DNA of 64,000 nt. Source: Casuarina equisetifolia. Its lineage: Eukaryota; Streptophyta; Magnoliopsida; Fagales; Casuarinaceae. The position numbers and the translations under genes were made by a program. The notes below the pieces were generated by a model. It was not told where the DNA came from. It saw only the letters and a program-made list of their open reading frames with translations, and ran no database searches. Below, piece by piece: positions 9,058 through 22,975 of the stretch; positions within the stretch are counted from its first letter, which is position 1, and every line of letters begins with the position of its first letter. Where the stretch lies: NCBI GenBank assembly GCA_028551475.1, contig CM052355.1, forward strand, positions 26,129,580 through 26,193,579. The letters are read 5' to 3'.

Positions 9058-12000
9058 ATGATTTGGGGGATTATTCGCCGCAAAGTTGCTTCGGTATTAA
9101 TCAAAATTTTGCTATGAAATACTTTTTTGCTTAATTACGGATGATATTAACTTAGTTCCTGCATCTGATTCTAGTGTCGTGGTTGTATATTGTTTTTACT
9201 TTTTTGTCTGGTTATAGTTGATAGTTTTATCATGTATATGTTAACTGTAGCCGAAGGCGTTGGCAGAGTCAGTGCAGAGGATTAGGCCTTCAGTGCTGGG
9301 CTCAAGATGTTACGGTACGACTCGGAAAGAGGTACGAGTGATGATTGTTGTCAGTTGATCTTTTATGATTTTGGCTGGATTTTCCGTGTGAAGAATTGGA
9401 TGTGCCATTGAAATTTTGGTGAAACTGTTTCAATGTCCTTTCATGAGCAGCTTCATATACTATGTATAAGAAAAACGGATATTGCAAGCGAATATAAGTG
9501 GGACTTGCAAAAATTTTTCATCAGTGGAATGGGGATCAAGTATGTCAAACAATGTGAAATATTGCTTGATAAGTGTTGTTACTTTGGCTATCAATCAACG
9601 GTTATAATCACAGGGTTTGGCGAAGCTTTCTTTAATCTATTTTTTTACATTTTTTTCCCGTTCCTTTTTTTTTTCAATTTATAAGCTTTGAGGCTCCCAC
9701 ACAGAGCTTAAGCCGCATTATGGAGAAAGGAAAAATGTAAAAGAAATATCTAGGCTTAAAAATAGGATAGAATATAGCTGCGCAGGGCAGGTTGTGCTTA
9801 TGAGAATTAAAGAACAGAGAAAAGATTCCCTTTTTCTCCTGTTTTCTTGCATTTGAGAGTAAGATAGATTTTGCTGTTGGATATCATGTCCTTGCCAGAG
9901 TACTGTTTAAAGCTTCCAAAATGACAGCTATTGACTTATGCAGGCTTTGCTCATTGGGCAAGGATTTGGGCGTGTGCAGAGCTCTAGTTACCAAATTTTT
10001 CTAGGTGATGGTTTTAGGGACCTACTCAAATGTGTGCTTCTGTTTTCCTCAGCTGTGACTGACTTTTTCTGACCTCTTTGTTTCAGGAGGCCATTCCCAT
10101 CCAAAGCCAAGGTCAGTGAGATCTCGTCTTTTTCCTAACCTGCCTTTAAATAAACCACCATTCTCCACACAGCAAGAAAAGGGAAAAAGAAAAGAAAAAT
10201 CTGACGGGTGGAAGGTGGTTGGACAAAACAACTTTTAGCTGCAAATTTCAAGCATGTCTTAAGCACTGTAATTGGAAGTATATGATATATGAGATGAATC
10301 TGAATAGGAAATTGTAAACTGATAGCCTTGGGCCACTTGATTTGCAAACCTCTCTTAGATAATTCTCACCATATTGGCCATGTTTTATAGCATTATAAAA
10401 TAGATGATCCGGATTTGATTATACATTCCATGCCTTTTCCTTCTTTCAAAACTATTTATGCTTCTTGATTTTTTTCAATTTACTATCTTCTTCTTGAATA
10501 GAGATTCTTTCCTGTTTGCCATCTCTCACATCCTTAGTCTGATAAAGGAATCTGACTCTTCCCTGTTAGGAATGTTTGAGACGTTAGAAGGGTTCTTCTC
10601 CTTGTGAATTTTTTTCTTCTTATATCTTGTTTATTTTTTACCCCCTTTTTCTTGTTTCATTCAGGGAAGTTACAGCACTTTTTCAAACTAGGCCTTTTGT
10701 TCGCTTGGGAAGCAGATCATTTTCTTCAGACAGTGGTAATTTATGATTCATCTCCTTATACAGATCTCTTATGTTAGTTTGACACTTTTCATGCTTCTGC
10801 TTGTGTTTTTGTTCAAGTATGCATATGCATCTTTAGAGTTGCCCAATTTTAACTGTTCAACCATGATTGTAGGAGATCTGGTTGAAGCTGTTGTTCCTTT
10901 CATGGGAGAATCTATAACTGATGGCACTTTGGCAAATTTCCTAAAGAGTATGTGATTCTCACTGCTACTTTGTGAATTGTAATGTCGTTTGAATTCAAAA
11001 TGCTTGAATTTACATTGACTTTGACATATATTTGCACAATCTGATGACTTCTGATACCTGTGCCTTATATGCTATGAACAGAACCTGGGGATAGAGTTGT
11101 GGTCGATGAGCCTATAGCTCAAATTGAAACGGATAAGGTAACTGTAGAGAAGGTTTTGGGGGGGAGGGGGGGGGGGGCGAAGATAGAAAGTTAAGGAGTT
11201 CTTTAATTCTGAACTATCAACAAGAGTTATTGCTGAATATTTATCATTGATATGATTTTTTTGTTTTTTAGGTGACCATTGATGTTGTTAGTCCTGAAGC
11301 TGGGACCATTCAAAAGGTAGTACTTGAGTAATGTGGCAATGGAAAATAGTTGAATGTCTAAAAAGCAGGTCTTTTTTCCCCTTCAAATGGATTGGGTTAT
11401 ATTGTTGTGCTGATCCTCTTCTTTTTTCCTGTAATGCAAATGTATTTGGTCTTAGTTTGTGGCCAAGGAAGGTGATACAGTAGAACCAGGTGCCAAGATT
11501 GCTGTCATCTCTAAATCAGGTGAAGGTGCAACACAGGCTCCACCAGAAAAGGCTGCTGCTCCATCAACATCAGAAAAGAAGGAAAGTGCGGGGAAGCAAA
11601 TCCCCAGACCAGTGACCACTCCTACCAAGGAGAAGGTTAAGGAACCATCCCCATCACAACCCAAGACAAAAGAACCTTCTCTACCTCCTAAAGCCAAAGC
11701 TTCCGAACCGCAGCTTCCTCCTAAGGAAAGGGAAAGACGAGTAAGTTTCAGATTTCCTTTTATGTATCTTCATTGGGTATGCTTCTCCACTAAAAAGGAA
11801 TTATTCAAGTAGTATCTCCCTTACCCTGTCTAGGTTCCCATGACAAGACTCCGGAAACGGGTTGCAACACGCTTGAAAGATTCTCAGAACACATTTGCAA
11901 TGCTGAGCACATTCAATGAGGTCGATATGTAAGTGTGTATCATCTTTCCTTCCACCTTGAAGGATTAACAATGTTAATTCCTAATTTTTTCTTTCTTATA

Positions 12001-13917
12001 GAAGTTCTTTGAAATTTGATTATTAGGCTATACCTGTTTATGATGCACTCTGAATTCAACAGCCGTCTTGTTTTTACTGAATGTACTAACATGCCTCAAG
12101 GACAAAGGAAAAGGATCTGAACTAATGAATGTCAGAATTATTGCTTTGAAAGTGCTAGTTTTCTATGTTATTTTTTTCTTTTTGTCCAATAAATCACCAT
12201 TCAATGGCTCACTTTCTCACCCGATTAATTTTCTTTATGATGCAGGACTAACTTGATGAAGCTTCGTTCAGATTACAAAGATGCCTTTCTTGAGAAGCAT
12301 GGAGTTAAATTAGGACTTATGTCAGGCTTCGTGAAAGTATGTACCAAAATTTTATGTCACACTTTTAGAAGTGATTTCACATATTTGGGATATTGGAATA
12401 TTGTGCAAAGTTCTCTGCATGCTCTTAATCTCATTCTAATTTGGCTCAGGCTGCTGTCAGTGCACTTCAGAATCAGCCAGTTGTCAATGCTGTCATTGAT
12501 GGTGATGATATAATATATAGAGATTACATTGATATCAGCATTGCTGTCGGCACCCCTAAGGTAAGGCCGAATTCAATTAATTCTTTTTTAGATTCCTGGG
12601 ACTTCATAAAACTGGTCTGAACTAAGAAATGAGTTCTGCTGCGGTTCAAATCTTGATGATAATAACTTCTATTTTTTCAATTCTGAACTGGTAGAAGATT
12701 TCATTTTTCAGCAAATGATTCTACTTAAGTTCAAATCTTGAGCATAATAACTTTGATTTTTCAAATTCCCAACCTGTAGAAGATTTCACTTTTTAAATTC
12801 AGAAGATAGAGATGAGTTCAGTTGAATTAGTAATTTAGGTGTCAAATTTTGTGGTCCCAATTAGTTAACTAGAGCTCTAAGAATTATCAAAGCCCCAAAT
12901 TCGGTTTGTGTTATTCTCATATTTAATGTCATCAAAGTTTTTTTTTTTTTTTCAACTTCTCTCTGTATTTTGAAATAACTCATCAATCATCAAAATATAT
13001 GGGAGGTAAATGAAAACAATGCTTTGATACATATGCTTGTGCAGAGACACCTAGAAGGAGTTCAAAGTAGTAGATGAAGTTATAACTGCATTAGGTAGAA
13101 AATTGAAGTTTTGCCATGAGACTGAAGGATTACAATTGAGCATTTGGCATGTATGACATGTCCCCATATCCTTAGGCGTGATCATGGTTTGGCGTGAATA
13201 AAGAGTTTACACATCATCAAGAGCCCCTAATGATGTAGGCAGCTATTGCTGAGTTCAATGTTAAATTTGCTTGTTCTTCGACTATATGAGATGAGCTTTT
13301 AGTCCGATGAAGTGCATCTTGACATCAAATTAAATTCCAATCTGTCTGTTCTTCAGCTGACCGAGATTAAATTTCTTTGTCATTTAAGGGCCTCGTTGTT
13401 CCAGTTATCCGGAATGCTGATAAGATGAACTTTGCCGATATAGAGAAGGAGATAAATACCCTCGCTAAGAAGGCAAATGATGGTTCTATATCAATTGATG
13501 AGATGGCCGGAGGTACATTTACGATATCAAACGGTGGTGTCTATGGAAGTCTTTTAAGTACACCAATCATCAACCCACCACAGGTACTGCTCTATGCAAC
13601 TATCTTGGCAATTTTTCACATTGTACTTCTGTTGTATTTCTTTTATTTTTCTGTGCGTTATAATTCTATTTGTGTTATTTTTTGGTGTTCCATTCGCCAA
13701 TTCATCTCATTGTTTATCTTGGCAGTCGGCTATATTAGGTATGCACTCAATAGTGAGCCGCCCAATGGTCGTTGGTGGCAATGTTGTTCCAAGGCCGATG
13801 ATGTACATTGCATTGACATATGATCATCGGCTGATTGATGGGAGAGAGGCTGTCTTTTTCTTGCGACGTATCAAAGATGTCGTAGAGGACCCTCGCAGGT
13901 TTCTCCTTGATGTATGA
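9058..13917 (+). CDS. 2-oxoglutarate dehydrogenase E2, dihydrolipoyllysine succinyltransferase, mitochondrial
   Basis: E2 core of the mitochondrial 2-oxoglutarate dehydrogenase complex (TCA cycle): moves the succinyl group from E1 to CoA through a lipoyl arm. Exons: 9058-9093, 9251-9331, 9944-10004, 10087-10111, 10665-10735, 10873-10947, 11082-11137, 11272-11316, 11456-11740, 11834-11928, 12246-12336, 12450-12560, 13389-13583 and 13726-13917. All are in frame, total 472 aa, close to the 460-470 of plant homologues. Layout: Arg/Ser-rich transit peptide (about 1-90), lipoyl domain (about 93-168) with the lipoyl Lys in ETDKVTID (residue 135), Pro/Lys/Ser linker, then catalytic domain from RRVPMTRLR with the active-site TYDHRLIDG (His about 443, Asp about 447). 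There is no E3-binding domain, as usual for this E2. Exons 3 and 4 (4 is only 25 nt) were chosen because they alone restore frame. Confidence 0.93.
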
Positions 13918-14933
13918 GTTTTATGAGGTATACACAGCTGCTGGTTACGCCTTCACTTCTATGTTGGCGAGAATAACATCTCAGCTTTAAAACTTCTAGA
14001 GATGTCTTTTTGATCCGTCATACCATTAAGCTCTCGAACCTTATCAGGGTTCGTGTTTACGGGTTCTGGATTTACAGATCGAGGCACACTGATACAAAAT
14101 ATTGTAGATGAGTTCCTCTCTTGGACGGATTTCTTTACAGAGAGGACTGATCCCATACATGTATGACAATGTCATTTATCCATAGGCCTAAGTTGTTTAA
14201 ACTGCGATTTATCTTGTTTCTTCCTGTCTCCTTGCTAGTAATGTCCTATAGGTGGTGCCAGCACAGTGTTAATGGACTCCTTCCTGTGCCGGATCTTTCC
14301 TGTGTTTCTGAGTCTGCTATTTATTGCTGTTTGAAGCTCCGGCATTGCAGGTCCTATATGGTAATTATCACGAGCCCACCCAATCACAAATGCAATGAAA
14401 CTGATGCTAACAACATCACCAGACAATAGTACAAGCCGAATGACAAACGAGCCCACCCATTTCAGCAGCAGTTTGAGTAAGGATCTGATTCAACCAAATG
14501 CTAAATGCTAGGAAACTCCAAAACAGACTTTCTATACAAGATAGCCACTATTTTTTATTTATTTTTATTTTTTATTAACATATCTATTTGAGACATACAT
14601 AAATTTCCAAAGATCCAGTCATTCAGATAGCCATCCACGTTGTCCAATCTAAGTTTCATGCTTTACACAAAAACCTGAGGCTAACACATGGAAATCAGTA
14701 GAAACAGTGGCCAAAGGATAGTTCAAACTTTGTTTATTTGTAAACCCGGAATTTGCAAAAAATCATGCCCCAAAATTAATCCATAATTGGATTGCTTACC
14801 ATTTAATGCGAGCCCATCCCCCAAACGACAAAACATCCGCCGGATAATGTTAAGCTTAGACATGCATCCATAACCAAGAGGAAGCAGTTGACGTTTTAAA
14901 GTGGAACTAGCTTCCTCTTGTGGATAATCCTGC
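13918..14933. other. Spacer between convergent genes
   Basis: DLST (plus) and the RAD16-like gene (minus) end about 1 kb apart and point at each other. The stretch should hold both 3' UTRs and polyadenylation sites. The frames seen here match nothing I know and I do not call a gene. Confidence 0.6.
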
Positions 14934-17900
14934 TCAGGTTACAAATAGAAATCTCAAGTCTTCCTCGGTTAGTTTTCCGAGTGCCTCTGTAGAGCCACCT
15001 ATAGTCCTGCAAAACACAGATCACAATTTCTTAAAAGAGTATTGCACCAACAGATGGAAGTGACTTGAATAAGACATTCTGTCACCGCCAGACAAAAAGA
15101 CACATACCCTTCAAACACTAATTCCTTCTTTTCTTGCAGCCTCAGAATCCTCTCCTCAATTGTGTTCTCGATGATAAATCTCACGATTCTGTAAAGGTAG
15201 TAAGAAAGTTAGTATCCTAATAAAAAAGCAAACAATATAAGTTGAGAGCAAAAGGCAGCACCTGATTGGTTTAAACTGCCCTATTCGATGGATTCTATCT
15301 TGTGCTTGCTGCTCCACTGCTGGGTTCCACCAAGGATCCATCAAGAAGACCTAGACATAGGTACGAATGCCAAAATTTACATTTGGACATCCACGGTAAA
15401 CGAAGAAGCAAAAGGGTGTGTCTATATTATGGGGCCATAAGCCCAGTAAAAGGTGGCTTCGAAATAACAAAGAGGTATAAGAAAATCAAATTGACAACTA
15501 AAACCCAAGAAAAATCTATAAATAAATTTTGAAGACGACTGCCTAGTTCATTTTTACAAATGCAAGCAGTATATCGACATTGTTGAAAAGATATAAAAAG
15601 AACGTAATAAAGCAAAAAAGATAGTCTCAGAAATGATTCTCAAATATCACATCAATCGTCCAACCACTCGACTCAATTAATAGTGTGAAACAGAATTCTA
15701 AAAGAAGAAGACTACCCTCAAATCATATGGGCCTAAGGAATACAATCAAGAATATTTACAAGATGAATGCATTTACATGATAAATAACCAGCTTAAAAAA
15801 TAAAATAAAAACTTAATTAATTCAGAAAGAGGAAAAAGTGGAAGCAATGAAGCATGAAGAAAGATTATTGAATTTAAGAAGATGAATAAAGAAATTGCTC
15901 ACGTGTGATGCAACCGTAAGATTCAGGGCAACACCACCAGCTTTCAAGCTCATAAGGAAAATCTTGCAATCCGGATCATCAGTAAACCTCTTGATAGCAG
16001 CATCTCTTGCAGTTATGGACATGCTTCCAACTAATTGAACACAATTTACACCGGACTGCAACAGGTTAAATGTGTTACTTTCTCATTTCCATCAACTAAA
16101 AAGAAAAAAGAAATTTACAACTCAATTTTTTAAATTACCTTCTGGAGGGAATAATTTATAAGATCCAGAAATGACGTGAACTGGCTAAAAACAATCCCTT
16201 TCGCTGAACCATCCCTCTCCACCATGAACCTAATTTCTTCCCTCTAGAACCATTCAACTCAGTCAACAGCAATTTATAATAGGCAGAAAACAAGATATCA
16301 GTATTTTTTTTTTTTTTGGTCCTCTCAACTAATTTCTTAAATTCCATGGACTGGAATTTTGGTAGAGAGAAAAATAAAATTCTAATTGATGCATAAAACA
16401 TAATTATTATCAAATGATCACAAGATTATTTTAACATCACCCACTTGATGGCTCAGCAGCAAGTTTTCCTTCTTTCTTCAACAGCCACACCCAACAACAA
16501 CCCCCCCCCCCCCCTCTTCCTTTTCCCTCCTCAATTCAGTCACAAGGCGATGACAATTTTGTCCTTAACACCCCTTTTCAAAGGAAAAAAAGAAAAAAGA
16601 AAAAAAGAGGAAGTGCTATTTGCCATGAAGAAAATAGTTGTTGACCACATTGAAGCTAGAAACATTTTTTTGATGATCAAAGATTATCCTGGCTCCATCA
16701 CATTATCCGTTTTAGTAGTCTCTGAAGAAAAAGCTTCCAGTCAGGCCCAAGAAACACATAACTTTGGCTTCGACATTTTAGACTTGTCATGGACATAACG
16801 AATACCAACTTGCTCCTAGGACTGATTCATTTATCACAAGCCCTTTGCCATAAGAGATTTGATTTGACCACTACTGTCGCATTTGCAATACCATTATTAA
16901 AATACTTTCTTAATTTAAAAGAATAAGCATAAAAGAAATTCATTTTCACAATTGCCTTCAAAGATAACAATTGTTAGCCATCCAATTTGTATTGTGAGTG
17001 AGACATTGCAAGGAAGCAAAACGTGATACCAAACATATGCGATCAATGGAGCTTTCATACAATTAAGAAAGTTGCCATGTGAAGGAGAAAGTGATCACAT
17101 AGTACTTTACATTCTGTATACACATACCAGAGCCTCTATTTTTGTACTTGTCTGAAAATCTTCAAGCTTAATTCTGTTCAGAATGCTCGAGGCTCTGAAA
17201 CCCTTAATGGTCGTTTTAGAAGGCTGTTCTCCATCATTCATATTTCTTGTCAAATCAACAGTGAGTAATTTTGAACATGAAGGGCATGAGGCTTGTCCCA
17301 AGGAAGCACAGAAATCAGACAAACAAGTGTAACAGAAAACATGCTCACATGCAGAGACCTGCAACAATCCAATAAGTTCCATTTAATATTGTTATCAACT
17401 TAATGATCAACTGAAATTTCTTTCTGTGCACTATCATCCATAACAAATTACAGTGAAAAATTTTACACGCATAAATGGCAACTGCCAATGTTTGTGCCAA
17501 ATGGCAATCCAATAAGTTTAATTATTATTAAGCTCAACTCAATGATCAACTGAAATTCTATTTTGTTCACTCTATCATCCATCACAAATTATATTGACAG
17601 TTGCCAATTACCAATTTTTGAGCCAAAATTTCATACTTGCAAAATGGAAAACTACAAAGATGAACTTACCCTTGGATCTTCAGCTGGATGGTGGCAAATA
17701 CCACAAACCTGTTCAGTATTGTCAATATCAACCATGTTTCCACTTCTTAGCGCAGCAGTTCTAGAATAGATGACGAGGTAAGGATGATCCACCGCCTGTA
17801 GATTTGCACAAAGCATAATTAGGGGCCTTAGAGAATGATATCGTCTACAGTAATAGCCAGTCATTAACAGTTTTAATCCAGCATCCACACCCTAGCAGGT

Positions 17901-20900
17901 GATTAACAGCTATCATTTTTTTTTTAATTTTTTAAATATAATATGAATCTTCAGCTGCTAAGCTGTTATGAAAGTTATTCTCTGAGAGAAGAACCATATA
18001 GATGAGTGGACATCTAAACTAGGTCTATCAAGCCTAACTCATCAAAAAGCTCTCAAGAACCTTCATAATCAAGAGATAAAATTTTTCTTCTGATTGAAAA
18101 AGCTTGAGCCTCACAGATAAGGGGGGAGACTTTCTAAATCAAAAGGGTACTATTTATTTAGGCCCCTCATAATATAACTATTTCCATAAATGATATGGCT
18201 TAGTTGCACAGAACAAACATCATTCACCTGCCGCAAGCGTGTGAGAAGGTCAAAGATGTGAGCATAGTTATTCATTACAGTTCCTGCCTGGACATATCTG
18301 CAAAGAATAAAAGCAAATTTACAAACTGTCTAAAAGAAATCATAAGAGTAACAATTATTCTCTGGCAAAATTGACAAGTAAAATCTGAGGTGGCTGTGAC
18401 AGTGGTCAGGCATTAGGATGAGAATACTACATCTTAGCCACCCCACATTTCCTCCCTTAAAAACTGAAACAAAACTGGGGGATGTAGTAGGGAGCCTAGA
18501 ATCTTGAACTTCCAAGGAAATGAACTTCAGTCTTTACAATCTAATGATCTACATTCTCATGGGTAATGTCAAAACTGAAGCCTAAAGCAAAGATATCAAG
18601 GGTTACATACGTATTGAATTGGGCCTGACTGTCATTGTATAATGATTCATAATAATCCTGTTCTTTGATATCCAAAGTATCCCGCCTCAGTGAGACCTGC
18701 ACCAAGATTAGAGAAGAATTTAAGGATGCAAGGACAGAGAGGGATGGAGAATTGAATTCTGCTTCTGTCTTGGCCATAACCACAAACTTACAATTCTGGG
18801 AGGAAGCGCCAGGTCTGCAGCCCTGCCTTTTTTTGTGCGTCTTAGCACTATGTTCTTTAAAATTCTGTGTTTGAGCAAAATCATGGCTCTTTGTCCCGTG
18901 TCACTATTTCCATACGTTTGTATTGGTGTAGCCACATACTAAAAAGGATTGGGATTGAATTATTTGTCAGTAAAGTGTTTCTGAGAAAGAAACATACCTC
19001 AAAAAAAGAAAGAAACATGAGAGCAATTTATTTCAGGACTCACTTTATTCCACCAACAAAAATGTCTCACAGAACTATGAGAACAGTTTGAACATTCTTT
19101 TGATGAACTGCAGGTGGCCACCAGAATCACACAAATGTAAGAATTAAAGCAAAAGTGAAGAAAAAATAATGGAAAAAAAAATGATTCCATAACTGAATAA
19201 TGAATAACAAAACAACATGACTATCCCTGACAAGAACTGGGATAACCTATGGTAAAAGAAGACTAAAATTTGTTTAATTATTGGCAACTGATTCCTTAAA
19301 ACATTTCCTTGTTACCAAACAACAAAACAAAGATGTGCAACAAACATTTCACTTTTACCACCATTGAGCAGGATATGAACTCTATAACATAGTGCGCTAA
19401 ACTGTAGGCTGGTTCCTGTATCATTTTAAAGATACCATAGTTTATCACAAAGAATAAAATCTGATTTACGTCCATGAAACCTTCCAACAATAAAAGGCTT
19501 ATGGTACAAGAAACATGAAGACATTTAGTATAATTCTCTCCATGGGGAGAAAAAAAAAGTGTTGCTCATGGTTTTAACATACCAAATAAAACAATGATCA
19601 TCCTATGCTTCAATTTGCAAACATGAAAAAAGCATCTCAGTTCAGGTTTCTCAATAGAGCCGCAACCAAATTGTATTTCATACTTTTAGAGAAAGACAAT
19701 CAACTACTCACCACAACCAATGTACAATTACTTCTTACTCGGATATTGCAGTCATAAAAAGTTCTGAGCCCACAACATACCTATGATCAAGTACTCTGCA
19801 ATCACAGTCCTTACACAAGTAATAAGAGTATGGAATTATTTGCAGGAAGCGAACCTGTGTAAACAGCACAGAAACTATATAAATTTGCCAGAGACAGTTG
19901 CCTGATTATATATGTAGCAAAATGTTTCTTGGATGAATTAAACTTACCAAAGAATAAAGTTCTCCAACACGATTCTGCAGGGGAGTACCACTTAAAGCCC
20001 ATTTGTATGAAGACTCTAAAGCAAGAACAGCTTTTGCCGTATTGCAATGTCTAGATTTTATATAATGTGCCTATTTCCCCGAAACAAAAAAAAAAAGAAA
20101 AAAAAAAGAATGCCGTGAAACTACTTTCTTGTAGAAAACCTAATAGAAACAAATATTCTTACAAGGAAATAGTTCTGCAACAGAACAAAAAGGAATAAAC
20201 AAGAGGTACAGATACTGGTTTAGCCAAACGGCAGTACAGAACATAAGCAACTTCAAAGTGTTAATAACTTTTCATCATATTTTATTTTAGATATTTGTTT
20301 TCCGATGAACCTCAAAAAGCATAGCAGCAAATCTTTATTGGATCTAAACTTTTATTTTATTTTATTTTATTCTTTTGATCCGGGAGAGAGGAGGGCGGGG
20401 GGAGAGGGGGGGGGGAGGGGGGGGGTTCTGGTTGATTATTTGATTGAGAAGAGACATGGAAGCCACATTTTTCCAACACAGTTAAGTGAGAGAAAATAGT
20501 TAAATAATTCACTGGCAACAAGACCGCAATTGAAAAGCGTAATGCCTTGTTTCTTCTCCCCACCTTAATTTCTTCTAACATGGTATCATGAGAAACAAAT
20601 AAGCAGGGGCAAATTTTTCGTGCCAATGCCAATGGGTCAAGGACTTGCCGTGAATTAATGTTGTTTTAAAATGTAACAATAAAGTAAATAGAATGTACTG
20701 TCATTTTGTAGGCTTTCGAACTTTCTAAATTTTTTTCTCATCACAACGATAAAGGGACGCAAGAAACAGAAACTTATCAGTGTTGGAGAAGACTGAGTGT
20801 CAGGTGTGTCTGAAGATGATAGTTCACATGGGAAGAGAGAGAGAGAGAGAGAGAGAGAGCAAGAGACCATGAAATTGTCGAATTCAAAGACAAGCCAGAA

Positions 20901-22975
20901 GGATGATAATTCCCTTATTGTAAATAATTTATGCTAATTTACCTCATCCAGAATTACACGTTCCCACTTCACAGCATGCAGAAAAGACTTCCCTCTGAAA
21001 CAATCTTCAATAGCATCCGAATTTTCATTTCCAAATCTAATTTCCAAATCCTTGTCTTTGCTTTGCTGGTAAGACGTCTTCTTAAAAGATCCCTTCCTTT
21101 TCTTATGATCGTATTCATTTGTCTTGTCTTTAGCAGATTCCACCTTCTGATTTGGAATCACAGGTTTCCCCTTTTTCCTGGCTTGTTTAGACTGCTTCTC
21201 TGTTCTAACAGCATCTGGCCCACAATAATAGTTCAAGTGAAATGACAGCTTCCTTTCATTATATAACCTGCCGCAGTATGGGCACTTTGCCTTGGGAGGC
21301 ATCATATTCTTTCTGTACTCAGCCTCAACAATAGAGTATGTTGTTATGACAAAATCATAATCTCTGAAACGTTTAGAATTCTTCCCTCTATTGGCCCCAT
21401 GATAAACAAGCACCTTGGTGCTTCCCTCTGAAGTAAACCGATTAATCTCACTCACCCACTGGCTTACAGCAACCACGGGACAAATTACAAGTGTGGCTTT
21501 AACGCTGGTCAAAACTTCTGATGGCCCTGGTATTACAGAGGCTTTATCAGGTTCACCAGTCATCTGGTTGATTTTCCGCTTGGCAAGGACAAGTGCGATG
21601 GCTTGAATGGTCTTCCCCATCCCCATCTCATCTGCAAGGATTCCCCCTCCTGTTGAAGACTTTTCCTGTTTCAAAGCCCAGGCCAGCCATTCCTTTTGGT
21701 ATCTTAGTAAAGGCATGATCAATTCAGGTGGAGGCTCCGCAGCTTCAGTCACCACTTCATTCTGATTATCCCTATCAAAATCTTTTGCCAAATTCCCATC
21801 AATCCATCTCTCATGCTCTTCTTCCCATTGATTCCACATAAGTATTTGCTTTTTTGAACCTCTTCTGTTCCTCTTTTTCTGTGTTTTCTTGTTGCTCAGA
21901 CCAAGGAAATCAATTTCAACAGCTCCTTGCTGAGTTAATTTTTTTCCATCCACATACATCGCATCCTCTTCCTGAACGTTTTCTCCATACCCCACCTCTT
22001 CCCAAATAGGTTCTCCATGCTCCGCTGTTTTCTTCTTTCGCCTTGCCTTGCTCCCTTTTCTTGAAGGCCCATCATAATTCTCAGATTCATATCCATTGTC
22101 TTCAAAGGAATAAACTTCTGAAGTAGATTTTGGTTTCTGATTCAGGTCCAAATCCACTCTCTCGCTATACTCTTCATCTACACTTAAGTATCAAGTATAT
22201 CATATATACATAAACTATACGCAGGATATCCATTCTAAATATAGTACAAGATTCCTTCTTGCAAGTCATAGTTTGTTCTAGGTAAAAATATCTCTTTAGA
22301 TAAATTTTCCCAAAATGTGTCCTCCCCCCCCCCCCCCCCCCCCCTTTTTTTTTTTATCGAAATTCAACTTAACTCTATATAGTTACCTACTTCAAATCCA
22401 TTAAACCTCAAGCTGAAAATCAATATATTTCACAAGCATACAATACACCAATATTTTTCCAGGATCAAAGTTGACAATTGAAGATTCGAAACCCACAAAT
22501 TTGAAGAATTGAAATAACGAATTATCCCTTAAAAGAAAACAGAAAGTACCTTCATCACTGGTATCTGACAGTAGATTAATTACCGTATCTGAGCTCTCTT
22601 CGCTAGAGCTATTATCCCCAAGTTGTGGCATTTCCACATCGCTTAGTTCTGGTTTAGATGACAAAATCAAACATTCATAGAAACAAAAACGAAATCAAAA
22701 CATTAACAAAGTACATATATAAGTTCGTTCTAGAATAAGTTCTCAATTCAGTCCCATAACAACCCACAACATAATGTAAAGAACTTCAATTATAAGGAAA
22801 GCTTCAAGAAAAATAAAACTGCAAGAACGTGAAAGAAATTAAACAACTTCTTTCCATACTTCCTCAAAGATTTTCAAGAAAAAAAAAAGTGAGAATTAAA
22901 AAAGAATCAAATTGAGTCTCAGTCTTTACCATCTGTAGGAGGGTTAGAGATTCGTTTACGAGAACGAAGCTCCAT
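14934..22975 (-). CDS. RAD16-like SNF2 helicase with RING finger
   Basis: SWI2/SNF2 ATPase of the Rad5/Rad16 type, nuclear. Yeast Rad16 acts in global-genome nucleotide excision repair. Exons: 22975-22930, 22648-22550, 22177-20943, 20070-19948, 19854-19781, 19107-19044, 18938-18792, 18696-18611, 18297-18228, 17795-17670, 17358-17128, 16243-16139, 16055-15903, 15350-15262, 15188-15108 and 15006-14934. All 16 are in frame, total 933 aa. Acidic and basic N-terminus, helicase part 1 with Walker A DEMGMGKT (about 231-238), a Cys/His insertion (347-367), the DEAH box split across exons 3 and 4 (459-462), LSGTPLQN, C3HC4 RING (679-718), then helicase part 2 with [42 protein letters not shown], and a C-terminus [12 protein letters not shown]. 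The RING suggests ubiquitin ligase activity, as in the yeast protein. The ATG is the only one heading exon 1. Confidence 0.93.
16499..16515. repeat. C homopolymer in RAD16-like intron
   Basis: A run of about 15-16 C lies in the intron between exons 11 and 12. Similar G or C runs lie in other introns of this gene (20391-20426 and 22323-22344). Such runs are slippage-prone and also error-prone in assembly, so exact length is uncertain. Confidence 0.8.
20391..20426. repeat. G-rich tract in RAD16-like intron 3
   Basis: GGGCGGGGGGAGAGGGGGG followed by two more G runs gives at least four runs of three or more G. On the plus strand this fits a G-quadruplex pattern. On the transcribed RNA it is C-rich. 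Function unknown. Confidence 0.6.
22323..22354. repeat. C run followed by T run in RAD16-like intron 2
   Basis: About 22 C are followed by about 11 T in the intron between exons 2 and 3. Simple low-complexity sequence, with no gene content. Confidence 0.8.

Noticed and set aside
13377..13823. Reading the DLST exon at 13,389 as an independent small gene
   Set aside because: It joins in frame with the exons before and after through standard splice sites.
16445..16798. 117-codon plus-strand frame in a RAD16-like intron
   Set aside because: Begins in a poly-C tract, antisense to the gene and unlike any known protein. Best read as intron sequence.
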